A stretch of DNA of 48,203 bases, from NCBI GenBank assembly GCA_021323165.1, contig JAJTCJ010000012.1, positions 1-48,203 of the forward strand, in the 5' to 3' direction. Shown one piece after another: positions 17,261-27,268 of this stretch. Made by a program: the position numbers and the translations under genes. Position 1 is the first letter of the stretch. Each line of letters starts with the position of its first letter. This DNA is from Bacteroidota bacterium. Its GTDB lineage: Bacteria; Bacteroidota; Bacteroidia; 2-12-FULL-35-15. The notes under the pieces are model-generated. The model saw nothing but the letters and a program-made list of their open reading frames with translations, made no database searches and was not told the origin of the DNA.

Positions 17261-18610
17261 CTAGTTTATCCAGTTGTTATTAAAATTACAATTTTTATAA
17301 TCATCGGCAATACGAACGAAATTATCCGCAAGCTTTTTCTTGATCCAGGCTTTAGTAACTTCTCCCTGCTTTTTATTTAATGCAGCACCTTGTATCTTCT
17401 GATAATCATCCGTTAAATTTGCCATGTGAGGCTCCGATCTTCTTTTCAAATAAAGGATACGATAAGCTTGTTTCCCATCACGGGTTGTAAAAGGAGTTGG
17501 TTTTGTAAATTCACCTACCTTTAATTTATCAATTGCAAATGCAACATTCTGATCAACCTGACCTATTTCATCCATAGCGAAAAGAGTTGAACCCGTAAAC
17601 GGATTAACGATCAATCCTCCATTAAATTTGGTTTCCTCATCGTTTGAATAACGTGCCGCAGCTTCGTTAAAAGATATAGTGTCTTTTCCGAGTATAGTAT
17701 AAACTGTATCCAGGGCAAGTTTCGCAGAAAGAAGATCGGAAGGATTCACATCTGAAAAATACAACAAACTTCTTGCATCTACTTCTTCGCCTCTTCGTTC
17801 CACAAGCTGAATAAAAAAGTAACCGTAAACAGTTTCAAAAACCTCGCTGATCTCTCCCGGTTTTAAACGGAAAGCCCACGAATCCCATTCAGGTACAAAA
17901 GCACCGCGCTCAATTTTCTCATAGAGCCCACCTTTATTGGCAGATCCGGGATCTTTAGAATATAAAGCCGCTAAGGTTGCAAAACTCTCTCCTTTTAAAA
18001 CACGCTGACGCAACCCTTCAATGAATTCCTTTGATGCTTTTTTAGCTTCAGGAGTAATTCCAGGTTTTTTTACAATTTGCCCCACTTCTACTTCTGCGCT
18101 TATCAAAGGAATTGAATCTTTCGGTATATTATTATAATAAGCTTTGATCTCGCTTGGCGTCACCGAAATTGCATCAACGATCTTACCTTGCATTTGCTGA
18201 GCAAGTAAAAGATCACGAACATTGTCTTTAAGTTCTGCTTTGTAATCTTCACTAGATTTACCGTAAAAGTCCCTGAATTTTTCTTCCGACCCGAACTGTC
18301 CAAGATAGTAACGCATTCTGCGGTCTAATTCCTGTTCTACCTGTGCTTCTGTAACTTCAAGACTGTCTTTTTGAGCCTGCGCCAGAAGCAGTTTTTGAAA
18401 CAACAGATCCTCAAGTAATTTGCAGCGGGTATTTTCATTTACTGATTCCTGCTGCGATAATACCTGTTGATATTGAGCTTCCAATTCCGATTTTAAAATA
18501 GGATTGTTCCCAACGACAGCCACAACCTTATCGATCACTTTTTCCTGCGACCTGAGAGTCATTGAGGATAGCAAGACTGCAGCCGTTATAATTTTTATCT
18601 TTAAATTCAT
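17261..18610 (-). CDS. SurA-like periplasmic peptidyl-prolyl isomerase/chaperone
   Basis: A 449-residue protein with a signal peptide (residues 1-22). The SurA N-terminal chaperone domain (EKVIDKVVAVVGNNPILKSELE, C.LLEDLLFQKLLLAQA) is followed by one recognisable parvulin domain at ~165-275 (GQIVKKPGITPEAKKASKEF ... LYSKDPGSANKGG ... GEISEVFET.YGY.IIQL-like) and a more diverged second one at ~275-385. The known role is delivery of outer-membrane proteins to the Bam complex. It overlaps the upstream 283-residue gene by four bases (ATGA), so the two are translationally coupled. Confidence 0.88.
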   Translation of the reverse strand: MNLKIKIITAAVLLSSMTLRSQEKVIDKVVAVVGNNPILKSELEAQYQQVLSQQESVNENTRCKLLEDLLFQKLLLAQAQKDSLEVTEAQVEQELDRRMRYYLGQFGSEEKFRDFYGKSSEDYKAELKDNVRDLLLAQQMQGKIVDAISVTPSEIKAYYNNIPKDSIPLISAEVEVGQIVKKPGITPEAKKASKEFIEGLRQRVLKGESFATLAALYSKDPGSANKGGLYEKIERGAFVPEWDSWAFRLKPGEISEVFETVYGYFFIQLVERRGEEVDARSLLYFSDVNPSDLLSAKLALDTVYTILGKDTISFNEAAARYSNDEETKFNGGLIVNPFTGSTLFAMDEIGQVDQNVAFAIDKLKVGEFTKPTPFTTRDGKQAYRILYLKRRSEPHMANLTDDYQKIQGAALNKKQGEVTKAWIKKKLADNFVRIADDYKNCNFNNNWIN

Positions 18611-19458
18611 TTAATATAGATTTCTATTTTCTTATTGTTCAAAGCATCATTATAAACATCCTGCTTCATTTTCGTGATAAGTTCGAGTTTACGTTTATTT
18701 AAAATGATGTTCTTTATGTTTTCTTTTTCAAAACTTAAAGGAGAAAGACTATTTCGGATCTTAAATCCTTTTATATTTAAAAAATAATTGTGAAGAGAAT
18801 CGGCAACTTCCACAAACCTGTTATTCTGCAAAAATAGCTCTTTATTATAGGTTTGTATTGGTATTTCTTTTAACAAATCATCAAAAAGAAGCCAGGAGTT
18901 GTCATCCAGATAAAAATTTTCTGCAAATTGATGACAGTAACCGGCTAATTGCTCCCTATCCTTCATATTATCTGACTTGTACCATTTCCTTAGTTTATCC
19001 AATCCGGGAGCACTCTTACTTATTTTTACATATATCACTTTGATTATATTGTCTTTTAGTTCGAAATCGGAAGGATTACTATTGTAGTATTTCTCGATCT
19101 CTTCATTTGAGATGACGGTATCGAGTTTTTGTTTTACAAGTTCTTTTTCATACGTATAGGTAATAAGAGACTTACGGTAATCCTCTAATTGTTTCTCCAC
19201 ATTTTTTTGTTCCTCCGTAAGATTGCTTTCAGCCTTTTGAATTACAAGAGATTCCTGGATCCAGTTATCGATGTATTTTTTTAAGAGTTCGGCACTATCT
19301 TTTGAAGGAATTCCTTGAGGAATAATATTCGAGATCTCATCTGCATAAAGAAAATAGTTATTTGCTTTAGCAATAACAACGCGGTTTACATCCTTTTCAG
19401 GTGTTCTTTCGCATGATGCAAAAATCAATACTGAACAATATAAGAGTATCTTCTTCAA
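18607..19458 (-). CDS. Lipoprotein related to PpiC/SurA chaperones
   Basis: A 283-residue protein. The N-terminus has a lipobox (FASC, lipidated Cys at residue 16), so it is a predicted lipoprotein. The rest is helical and charged: a SurA-N-like region (YADEISNIIP ... LLKKYIDNWIQESLVIQKAE) and a C-terminal part without a clear parvulin active site. Its location between two PpiC-type genes and coupling to surA (ATGA overlap at 18607) support a role in folding or transport of envelope proteins. The isomerase activity itself is doubtful. Confidence 0.75.
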   Translation of the reverse strand: MKKILLYCSVLIFASCERTPEKDVNRVVIAKANNYFLYADEISNIIPQGIPSKDSAELLKKYIDNWIQESLVIQKAESNLTEEQKNVEKQLEDYRKSLITYTYEKELVKQKLDTVISNEEIEKYYNSNPSDFELKDNIIKVIYVKISKSAPGLDKLRKWYKSDNMKDREQLAGYCHQFAENFYLDDNSWLLFDDLLKEIPIQTYNKELFLQNNRFVEVADSLHNYFLNIKGFKIRNSLSPLSFEKENIKNIILNKRKLELITKMKQDVYNDALNNKKIEIYIK

Positions 19459-19473
19459 AGGATATTTTAAAAA

Positions 19474-19509
19474 CTAAAAAAGTTTATGGCGCATCTGCAC
19501 CATAAACTT
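19474..19509 (-). terminator. Terminator after the 655-residue PpiC gene
   Basis: On the minus strand AAGTTTATGG and CCATAAACTT make a perfect 10-bp stem around a 10-base loop, followed by TTTT. It separates the large isomerase gene from the surA pair. Confidence 0.75.
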
Positions 19510-19530
19510 AATACTATGCTTAATCTAATA

Positions 19531-21498
19531 TTATTTAACTGTTGAAAGAACTGCTTTATCAATAGTCACAGGATATTTCTTCTTTAATGATTCAAGCCAT
19601 TCTTTTTCAAGATGATTTTGATAATCAGCAGTAACCATTCCTTTAGAATCCTGATATGATTTAGGTTCAGGCTTCAATAACTTATTTACAACCACAATAA
19701 CTGTTTTATTGTCTTTATCTTTCATATCAGCTGATATGCCCGGATTCCAGTTCTTATCAACGAACTCGTTTTCACCTTTATTAAATATACGGGATTCAAC
19801 CTGGAGGTTCAATTGAGAATTCTTATTTACTTCAGCAACAATCTGCTTCTCAGACTTTTTCTTTTTCAACAGACCACGTACCTGTTTTGCAATCTTATCG
19901 TCTGCAGCGGTATAAACAGAAGCGTCAGCACGTTCATCCCACATATAATTAGCTTTATTCTTTTCGTAGAATGCTTTTGATCCCGTAGTATCTTTTACTG
20001 CTTTAGACCAAACTTTGTCATCCGTTAATTCGAAAAGTAAGATCCCATCGCGATACTCCTGCATTAAAGCTTTGAATTCAGGATACTTCTGATCTAAGCG
20101 AGATTCTTCATAGGCAACAGCCATTTCATCAACAAACTGTTTATAGAACTGATTAACCACCATCTGCAGATCAGCCTTAGGACGCTTGCTCTGATGAGAT
20201 TTTATATAATTTGTAAAATCAGCCTGGGTATAAACTTTATCACTGAAGTTAAACATTGGTTTATTTAACTTAGCAGCTTTGCTTCCGTCCCAACGGCCTT
20301 CAAATAAAGTTGTATCAACTACTTTATAAAATTCATCACGAGCTTTTAAATTTTCTTTGAATTTATATTCCGATTTAACCTTAGCGATCAAAGAAGAGCG
20401 GCCAGCTTGAGAACGGGAGTCTTTGCTCACTTTACCTTTGAGTTCATTTTTCATGTCTTCGAATGAAGCTAACCCTCTTTTATCATTAAGCTTAATGATA
20501 TGCCATCCGTATTTGGTCTTCAATGGCTCGGAATAATCTCCCTTATTTGCTAATGCAAAAGAAGCTTTTTCAAATTCTATAGGCATCTTACCTGTTCCAA
20601 ACCATGGCAACTCTCCATTTTTCTTAGCAGAAGCTTTATCATCAGAAAACTGCTGGGCAAGTTCTTCAAATTTCCCTCCGGCTTTTAACTTACCATGTAT
20701 CTCAGTAATCTTATTAAAAGCATTCAGAGAATCTTCCTTACTCATATTTGGAGTGATCTTAACCATTATATGAGAAACAAGCACTTCTCCCTGAGCTTTT
20801 CTGCGATCGATTACCTTAATGATATGATAACCATAACGCGTTCTTACAGGCATTGAAACATCACCAACTTTAGTATTGAAGGCCATTGACTCAAAAGGAT
20901 AAACCATTTGCAATGATGTAAAATAACCAAGATCGCCCCCATTTTCTTTTGCGGAAGGATCACCGTTTGCAGCGCTTTCTTTTGCAACAGCTGCAAAATC
21001 TTCACCTTTCAGAATACGCTTGCGGTATTCCATGATCTTGTTATAAGCTATTAAAGTATCTTTTGGAAGAGCAGTTTCATTAACCTTTACAAGAATGTGA
21101 GCAGCATGAATGTCTTCCTGCATGCGGTTATATGTTTCCTGAAGCAATTTTTCATTAACATCTTTATCTGTAAGATAAGGCTGGGCGAGTTGTTTGCGGT
21201 ATCCTGCTAATTCTTCCTTGAAAGACTTGGCTGTATCCAGGCCTAACTCTTCAGCTTCTTTCACTTTAAGTTTAAAATTCACAAACAGATCAACATAATC
21301 ATTCAAAGATTTTGTATCACCAGCAGTTTCCTTGTTATTATTCTTATGGTATACATTCTCAAATTCACCTACTGTAACTTTAGTGTCACCAACCGTCATA
21401 AGGATAGCGTCTTTATTAGTTGTTTGGGCATAACCGCAACTAAAAGTCATAAATGCGAATGAAAGGATAATTGATCTTGTTAAAATGCTATTAGACAT
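19531..21498 (-). CDS. Periplasmic peptidyl-prolyl isomerase with two PpiC domains
   Basis: A 655-residue protein with an N-terminal signal (possible lipobox FSC at residue ~21, or signal peptidase I cleavage after YAQ). Two parvulin-type domains follow one another, roughly 125-230 (HAAHILVKV ... GDLGYF ... VRTRYGYHIIKV) and 235-345 (VSHIMVKI ... LPWFGTGKMPIEFEKASF ... KTKYGWHIIKL). The C-terminal ~300 residues are lysine-rich and helical. This looks like an envelope folding factor. It has its own well-formed promoter and terminator and is followed by two further members of the same class. Confidence 0.88.
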   Translation of the reverse strand: MSNSILTRSIILSFAFMTFSCGYAQTTNKDAILMTVGDTKVTVGEFENVYHKNNNKETAGDTKSLNDYVDLFVNFKLKVKEAEELGLDTAKSFKEELAGYRKQLAQPYLTDKDVNEKLLQETYNRMQEDIHAAHILVKVNETALPKDTLIAYNKIMEYRKRILKGEDFAAVAKESAANGDPSAKENGGDLGYFTSLQMVYPFESMAFNTKVGDVSMPVRTRYGYHIIKVIDRRKAQGEVLVSHIMVKITPNMSKEDSLNAFNKITEIHGKLKAGGKFEELAQQFSDDKASAKKNGELPWFGTGKMPIEFEKASFALANKGDYSEPLKTKYGWHIIKLNDKRGLASFEDMKNELKGKVSKDSRSQAGRSSLIAKVKSEYKFKENLKARDEFYKVVDTTLFEGRWDGSKAAKLNKPMFNFSDKVYTQADFTNYIKSHQSKRPKADLQMVVNQFYKQFVDEMAVAYEESRLDQKYPEFKALMQEYRDGILLFELTDDKVWSKAVKDTTGSKAFYEKNKANYMWDERADASVYTAADDKIAKQVRGLLKKKKSEKQIVAEVNKNSQLNLQVESRIFNKGENEFVDKNWNPGISADMKDKDNKTVIVVVNKLLKPEPKSYQDSKGMVTADYQNHLEKEWLESLKKKYPVTIDKAVLSTVK

Positions 21499-21524
21499 AA
21501 TGATTACATTTGATTTTAGGGTTA

Positions 21525-21554
21525 CAAATGTAGGTATTTAAACGATGTATCAAA
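21525..21554 (-). promoter_or_regulatory. Promoter of the two-domain PpiC gene
   Basis: The minus strand has TTTG (21554-21551), 18 bases, then TACATTTG (21532-21525). This fits the Bacteroidota -33/-7 consensus. It leaves a leader of about 20 bases before the start at 21498. Confidence 0.65.
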
Positions 21555-21616
21555 ATAAAAGGGATTCTAATATTTAGGACACGTTTTGTTAATTTATGTT
21601 AAGGAACTTTGTGCAT

Positions 21617-21653
21617 AAAAAAGGAAAAGGATCTACTTTGATCCTTTCCTTTT
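21617..21653 (-). terminator. Terminator after guaB
   Basis: AAAAGGAAAAGGATC and GATCCTTTCCTTTT form a long stem with a 6-base loop. On the minus strand it is followed by TTTTTT, 24 bases after the guaB stop. Confidence 0.85.
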
Positions 21654-21676
21654 CCCTTTAAAAATTTTAATTCGGA

Positions 21677-23164
<1,488 letters not shown>

Positions 23165-23218
23165 TTAATTATTGGTTGCACCAACGCTAAAGCTAATGCC
23201 GAAGCGTTAAAATTCCCG

Positions 23219-23226
23219 CAAAGATA
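23219..23226 (-). promoter_or_regulatory. Putative guaB -7 box
   Basis: The minus strand reads TATCTTTG, a full match to TAnnTTTG, giving a leader of about 65 bases. That leader contains a possible hairpin (AACGCT with AGCGTT). No -33 TTTG is evident. A riboswitch is not recognised. Confidence 0.42.
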
Positions 23227-23280
23227 CATTTTTTTTTAAGTACCCGAGCTAAAGAAATCAATAGCCCAAAACGTCTGCTA

Positions 23281-23312
23281 TTGATGAACAAATCCTTTTT
23301 TAACTACATTTG
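23281..23312 (+). promoter_or_regulatory. Promoter of the DUF115-like gene
   Basis: TTG at 23281-23283, 21 bases, then TACATTTG at 23305-23312. Transcription would begin near 23320, which argues against the earliest possible start codons of the downstream reading frame. Confidence 0.52.
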
Positions 23313-23364
23313 TTCGCCAATGTCGACTGTGGAAAAATCTTATAAAAGTTGCAGCGTATTCATA

Positions 23365-24192
23365 ATGAATATTATGAATACAGGAATTTCTATCCTGAAA
23401 ATCCTAATTAAATCTAAATTCGGATTACGTTTACCCAAAGCGTCTACTTCATCTTGTATTATTTTAGGCAATGGTCCTTCATTAAAACACTCACTAACTA
23501 AACACCCTGACTTTTTCACCAAACATTCTTTAGTTTGCGTTAACAATTTTGCATTAAGCGAAGAGTATTTCAAACTTAAACCTCAGTATTATGTTTTTCT
23601 TGATCCGGGTTACTGGCTTGGGAGTTCTGATCCTGTTAAGAATACAATTCTCGCGATTTCAAAAACAACCTGGAAACTTCAGATCTTTGCTCCGCAAAAA
23701 GCCCGTAACTCAGCTTTCTTTACAAACGCGATGAAAAAAAATCCAAACATCGAAGTTTGCTATTTCAATTATACTGTATTTAAGGGATTTGACAGCTTTT
23801 CTCATTTTTTTTACAATAAGAATCTGGCCATGCCCCAAAGTCAGAATGTATTGGTAGCTTCATTGTTTGTGACAATAAATATCGCTTTTAAAAACATTTA
23901 TGTTGTTGGAGCAGATCATACATGGCATCAGAATATGCATATTAATGATGATAATCAATTATGTGTGAAAGATCTTCATTTTTATGAAAATGAACAGCAC
24001 ATAACTTACAGACCTTTTTATAAAGATGAGCATCAAATAGAAACTTTCAGAATTCATGAAGTAATGTCTGCTTTGGGTAAAACGTTTTATGGCTATGAGA
24101 TCCTGAAAAAATATGCAGAAAGTAATAATGCTGTTATTTATAATGCCAGTGAAATATCGTTTATTGATGCATTTAAAAGAATAAAACTATAG
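23365..24192 (+). CDS. DUF115/Maf-like protein, candidate sugar transferase
   Basis: About 275 residues from the ATG at 23365. The frame is open from 23281, but a promoter lies over that part; an ATG at 23320 would be leaderless. The core SSCIILGNGPSLKHSL ... VCVNNFALS ... KPQYYVFLDPGYW is the signature layout of the DUF115/MptE-like fold, also found in Maf proteins that attach nonulosonic acids to flagellin. Later QSQNVLV.SLF..INI.FK.IYVVGADHTW fits the same fold. It has no signal peptide. Being directly upstream of a nonulosonate operon, it is a reasonable candidate for the transferase or an associated sugar-binding protein, but this is inference. Start position is uncertain. Confidence 0.7.
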   Translation: MNIMNTGISILKILIKSKFGLRLPKASTSSCIILGNGPSLKHSLTKHPDFFTKHSLVCVNNFALSEEYFKLKPQYYVFLDPGYWLGSSDPVKNTILAISKTTWKLQIFAPQKARNSAFFTNAMKKNPNIEVCYFNYTVFKGFDSFSHFFYNKNLAMPQSQNVLVASLFVTINIAFKNIYVVGADHTWHQNMHINDDNQLCVKDLHFYENEQHITYRPFYKDEHQIETFRIHEVMSALGKTFYGYEILKKYAESNNAVIYNASEISFIDAFKRIKL

Positions 24193-24274
24193 TATGCAAT
24201 AGCCATTTCCATCAGGAAACACAGTGAAAAATAATGGCGTATTCCATATGACCTTAAAAACAAATTATTCCCAT

Positions 24275-24961
24275 ATGAAATCAATCCTCCTCAATCCTAT
24301 CACATATTGGTTAAGATGGTTATATACCAAATGGAAGCTCGAATTCAAATACAGAGGTCGACATTTATATATTGAATACATGGCAGAGATCTCCGATTGT
24401 AAATTTGGAGATTATAATGCCATTTATAAATTCGCAAGACTTCAATCTGTTGAGTTCAGCGATTTTGGAACCGTTGGAAGAAATGCCCAGGTTCACAATA
24501 CCAGGATCGGTAAATTTTCCGGCATAGGTCCATTTTCTTTTGTTGGGCTGGCAGAGCACCCATCCTCAGTATTTGTATCACCTCACCCATTGTTTTATTC
24601 TACTTTAGGTCAATCTTCCGGCCTGGTGATCGTGGAAAAAGATCTTTTCCAGGAATATGAAACGACCTATATAGGAAATGACGTTTGGATCGGGAATGCA
24701 TCAAGTATCAAGCAGGGGGTTACTATTGGTGATGGGGCTATTGTTGCAGCCGGTTCGGTAGTAACAAAAAACGTTGAGCCGTATAGTATTGTCGGAGGTG
24801 TTCCCGCAAAACTAATCAGATACCGGTTTACCAAAGAACAGATCGAATTTCTATTAAGATTCAAATGGTGGGATGAGGATCTTGAATGGATCAAAGCCAA
24901 TAAAGACCTCTTTCTAAATATTGAACACTTCCAGGCAAAATACGATACTGAAAGAAGGTAA
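24275..24961 (+). CDS. Hexapeptide-repeat (LbH) O-acyltransferase, CatB/WbbJ type
   Basis: About 228 residues from the ATG at 24275; GTG at 24224 and ATG at 24248 are less likely upstream starts. The left-handed beta-helix signature appears as hexapeptide steps (ISDCKFGDYNAIYK, VGRNAQVHN.RIGKFSGIGPF) and, later, YIGNDVWIGNASSIKQGVTIGDGAIVAAGSVVTKNVEPYS. The last ends in the typical GGVPAKLIRYRF. The catalytic histidine is probably in AEHPSS or the nearby SPHP. Such enzymes acetylate sugars using acetyl-CoA. It sits between the DUF115-like gene and the nonulosonate operon, so a glycan-modifying role is likely. Confidence 0.85.
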   Translation: MKSILLNPITYWLRWLYTKWKLEFKYRGRHLYIEYMAEISDCKFGDYNAIYKFARLQSVEFSDFGTVGRNAQVHNTRIGKFSGIGPFSFVGLAEHPSSVFVSPHPLFYSTLGQSSGLVIVEKDLFQEYETTYIGNDVWIGNASSIKQGVTIGDGAIVAAGSVVTKNVEPYSIVGGVPAKLIRYRFTKEQIEFLLRFKWWDEDLEWIKANKDLFLNIEHFQAKYDTERR

Positions 24962-24990
24962 ATTTCAACTTCTTTCATGCCCTGAAAATC

Positions 24991-25022
24991 TTTGGTAGTT
25001 CCGTAAACTCTGCGTATTTTTG
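24991..25022 (+). promoter_or_regulatory. Promoter of the nonulosonate operon
   Basis: TTTG at 24991-24994, 20 bases, then TATTTTTG at 25015-25022. This is a complete match to the Bacteroidota promoter consensus with correct spacing, 23 bases before the pseB start codon. Confidence 0.72.
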
Positions 25023-25045
25023 GCTTTTACAAAAAAGCTGAGAAC

Positions 25046-26062
25046 ATGTTGGACCTAAATGGTAAATCAATTTTAATAACAGGGGGAACCGGTTCCCTCG
25101 GCAAGCATCTTACCAAAAATATTCTTACGCGATTTCCCCAGGTAAAACGACTTGTGATATTTTCCCGCGATGAACAAAAACAATTTGAGATGGCTCAGGA
25201 ATATCCCAATTCCAAATATCCTGCTATTCGTTATTTTATTGGAGATGTTCGTGATATCGATCGTTTAAAAAAAGCATTCAAGGGGATTGAGATCGTAATT
25301 CATGCAGCTGCGATGAAACATGTCCCAATCGCTGAATACAATCCGATGGAATGTGTTAAGACAAATGTATTGGGTGCAGAGAACGTGATAAATGCAGCAC
25401 TTGATACTGAAGTTAAAAATGTGGTAGCTCTTTCTACAGATAAAGCTGCAGCGCCAATCAATCTTTATGGAGCAACAAAACTTTGTTCAGATAAATTATT
25501 TGTTGCTGCCAATAATATAAGAGGACAACATGATATTAAATTTTCCGTGGTGCGATACGGGAATGTAATGGGATCGAATGGTTCTGTGATTCCTTTCTTT
25601 ATGAAAAAAAGGAAAGAAGGAATTTTACCTATTACAGATCCGAACATGACACGTTTCAACATTTCATTACAGGGTGGCGTGGATATGGTGCTGCATGCTA
25701 TTGAAACTGCATGGGGCGGTGAGATATTTGTCCCTAAGATCCCATCTTATAAAATTACCGATGTTGCTACGGCTGTTGGTCCGAATTGCAAACAGGAAGT
25801 TGTGGGGATCAGGCCGGGCGAAAAAGTCCATGAAGAAATGATCACGTCTTCTGATTCATTTACAACTTACGACCTTGGGAAATATTATGCTATACTTCCT
25901 CAGATGACTTCTTTTAAAATGGATGATTTTATTAAACATTTTAATGCAAAACTTGTGAAACAAGGTTTTCAATATAATTCCGGAGAGAATAAAGAATGGG
26001 TTGGAGTTGAGGAATTAAGATCATTGATAAAAGAACATGTAGATCCTGATTTTTCAATTTAA
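25046..26062 (+). CDS. pseB: UDP-GlcNAc 4,6-dehydratase (5-inverting)
   Basis: A 338-residue extended SDR. The nucleotide-binding TGGTGSLG is at 12-19, STDKA at 130-134 and the catalytic YGATK at 141-145. The short N-terminus, HAAAMKHVPIAEYNP and STDKA..PINLYGATKL..DKLFV are hallmarks of PseB/FlaA1 rather than of RmlB. The expected reaction makes UDP-2-acetamido-2,6-dideoxy-beta-L-arabino-hex-4-ulose, step one of pseudaminic acid synthesis. It is the first gene of a long operon and is followed after one base by pseC. Confidence 0.93.
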   Translation: MLDLNGKSILITGGTGSLGKHLTKNILTRFPQVKRLVIFSRDEQKQFEMAQEYPNSKYPAIRYFIGDVRDIDRLKKAFKGIEIVIHAAAMKHVPIAEYNPMECVKTNVLGAENVINAALDTEVKNVVALSTDKAAAPINLYGATKLCSDKLFVAANNIRGQHDIKFSVVRYGNVMGSNGSVIPFFMKKRKEGILPITDPNMTRFNISLQGGVDMVLHAIETAWGGEIFVPKIPSYKITDVATAVGPNCKQEVVGIRPGEKVHEEMITSSDSFTTYDLGKYYAILPQMTSFKMDDFIKHFNAKLVKQGFQYNSGENKEWVGVEELRSLIKEHVDPDFSI

Positions 26063-26063
26063 G

Positions 26064-27248
26064 ATGAGCATCGAAACTGATAAAGTGAATAGAATTATTC
26101 CATACGGAAGACAAACGATCACAGAAGCTGACATTGAGGCTGTAATCACGGCCTTAAAATCTGATTTTCTTACACAGGGACCTGCAATAGCAGAATTTGA
26201 AAAAGCCTTTGCAGATTATGTTGGCTGTAAATATGCAATTGCCTTAACTAATGGAACTGCAGCTTTACATCTTTGCGCAATGGCTTTGGATGTTAGTGAA
26301 AAAACCAGAGTTATAACAACACCGATCACTTTCGCGGCCTCAGCTAATTGTGTTAAATATTGTGGTGGGGAAGTCTATTTTGCAGACATAGACCCGAAAA
26401 CATTTCTTCTTGATATACATAAAGTCAGAGAACTTCTTCAGAAGCATCCTAAAGGATATTTTCATGGCATCATCCCTGTTGATTTCGCAGGAAGTGCAGT
26501 TGATCTCGAAGCATTTCGGAAGCTAGCTGATGAATACGGTCTTTGGATAATTGAAGATGCTTGTCATGCCCCGGGAGGATTTTTCAATGACAGCAGTTCT
26601 AAAAAACAAAAATGCGGGAATGGCAATTTCGCAGACCTCGCTATCTTTTCATTTCATCCTGTAAAACATATTGCAACAGGTGAAGGTGGAATGATCACTA
26701 CAAATAATAAAGAGCTTTACGAAAAACTGTTGCTGCTTAGAACTCACGGTATAACAAAAGATCTTACAAAGTTTAAGAATTCAGCTGAAGAAGTTCCTCA
26801 AGGTCCATGGTATTACGAAATGCAGGAACTTGGTTATAATTACAGGCTGACAGATTTCCAGGCATCACTAGGAATCTCACAACTAAGCAGAGCCGATGAA
26901 AATTTACAATGGAGAAAGAAAATAGCTGAGCGTTATGATAATGCGTTTTTAGATTCGGCTGTGGTTACTCCTTTGTCTGCTGAAGGCCATGCTTATCATC
27001 TTTACGTGATAAGATCAAAAAACAGAGCAAGGCTATACGATCATCTTAGAGCTAATAACATTTTCGCACAGGTGCATTATGTCCCTGTACATTTAATGCC
27101 TTACTATAAACAATTTGGTTTTAAAAAGGGTGATTTTCCGAATGCAGAAGCCTATTATAATGATTGTCTAAGCATTCCAATGTATCATTCTCTTTCAAAG
27201 GAAGACCAGCAATATGTGATAGATATGGTATTGAGCTTTAAAGGATAA
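26064..27248 (+). CDS. pseC: UDP-4-amino-4,6-dideoxy-N-acetyl-beta-L-altrosamine transaminase
   Basis: A 394-residue DegT/DnrJ/EryC1 aminotransferase. It shows SDFLTQGPAI.EFE near residue 33, the PLP-stacking region EDACHA (D165) and the Schiff-base lysine K201 in FSFHPVKHIATGEGG. Later QELGYNYRLTDFQA completes the family pattern. The PseC-type SDFLTQGP and the location one base after pseB make step two of the pseudaminate pathway the natural assignment. Cytoplasmic. Confidence 0.92.
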   Translation: MSIETDKVNRIIPYGRQTITEADIEAVITALKSDFLTQGPAIAEFEKAFADYVGCKYAIALTNGTAALHLCAMALDVSEKTRVITTPITFAASANCVKYCGGEVYFADIDPKTFLLDIHKVRELLQKHPKGYFHGIIPVDFAGSAVDLEAFRKLADEYGLWIIEDACHAPGGFFNDSSSKKQKCGNGNFADLAIFSFHPVKHIATGEGGMITTNNKELYEKLLLLRTHGITKDLTKFKNSAEEVPQGPWYYEMQELGYNYRLTDFQASLGISQLSRADENLQWRKKIAERYDNAFLDSAVVTPLSAEGHAYHLYVIRSKNRARLYDHLRANNIFAQVHYVPVHLMPYYKQFGFKKGDFPNAEAYYNDCLSIPMYHSLSKEDQQYVIDMVLSFKG

Positions 27249-27268
27249 GTTAAAAAATAAATTTTATA

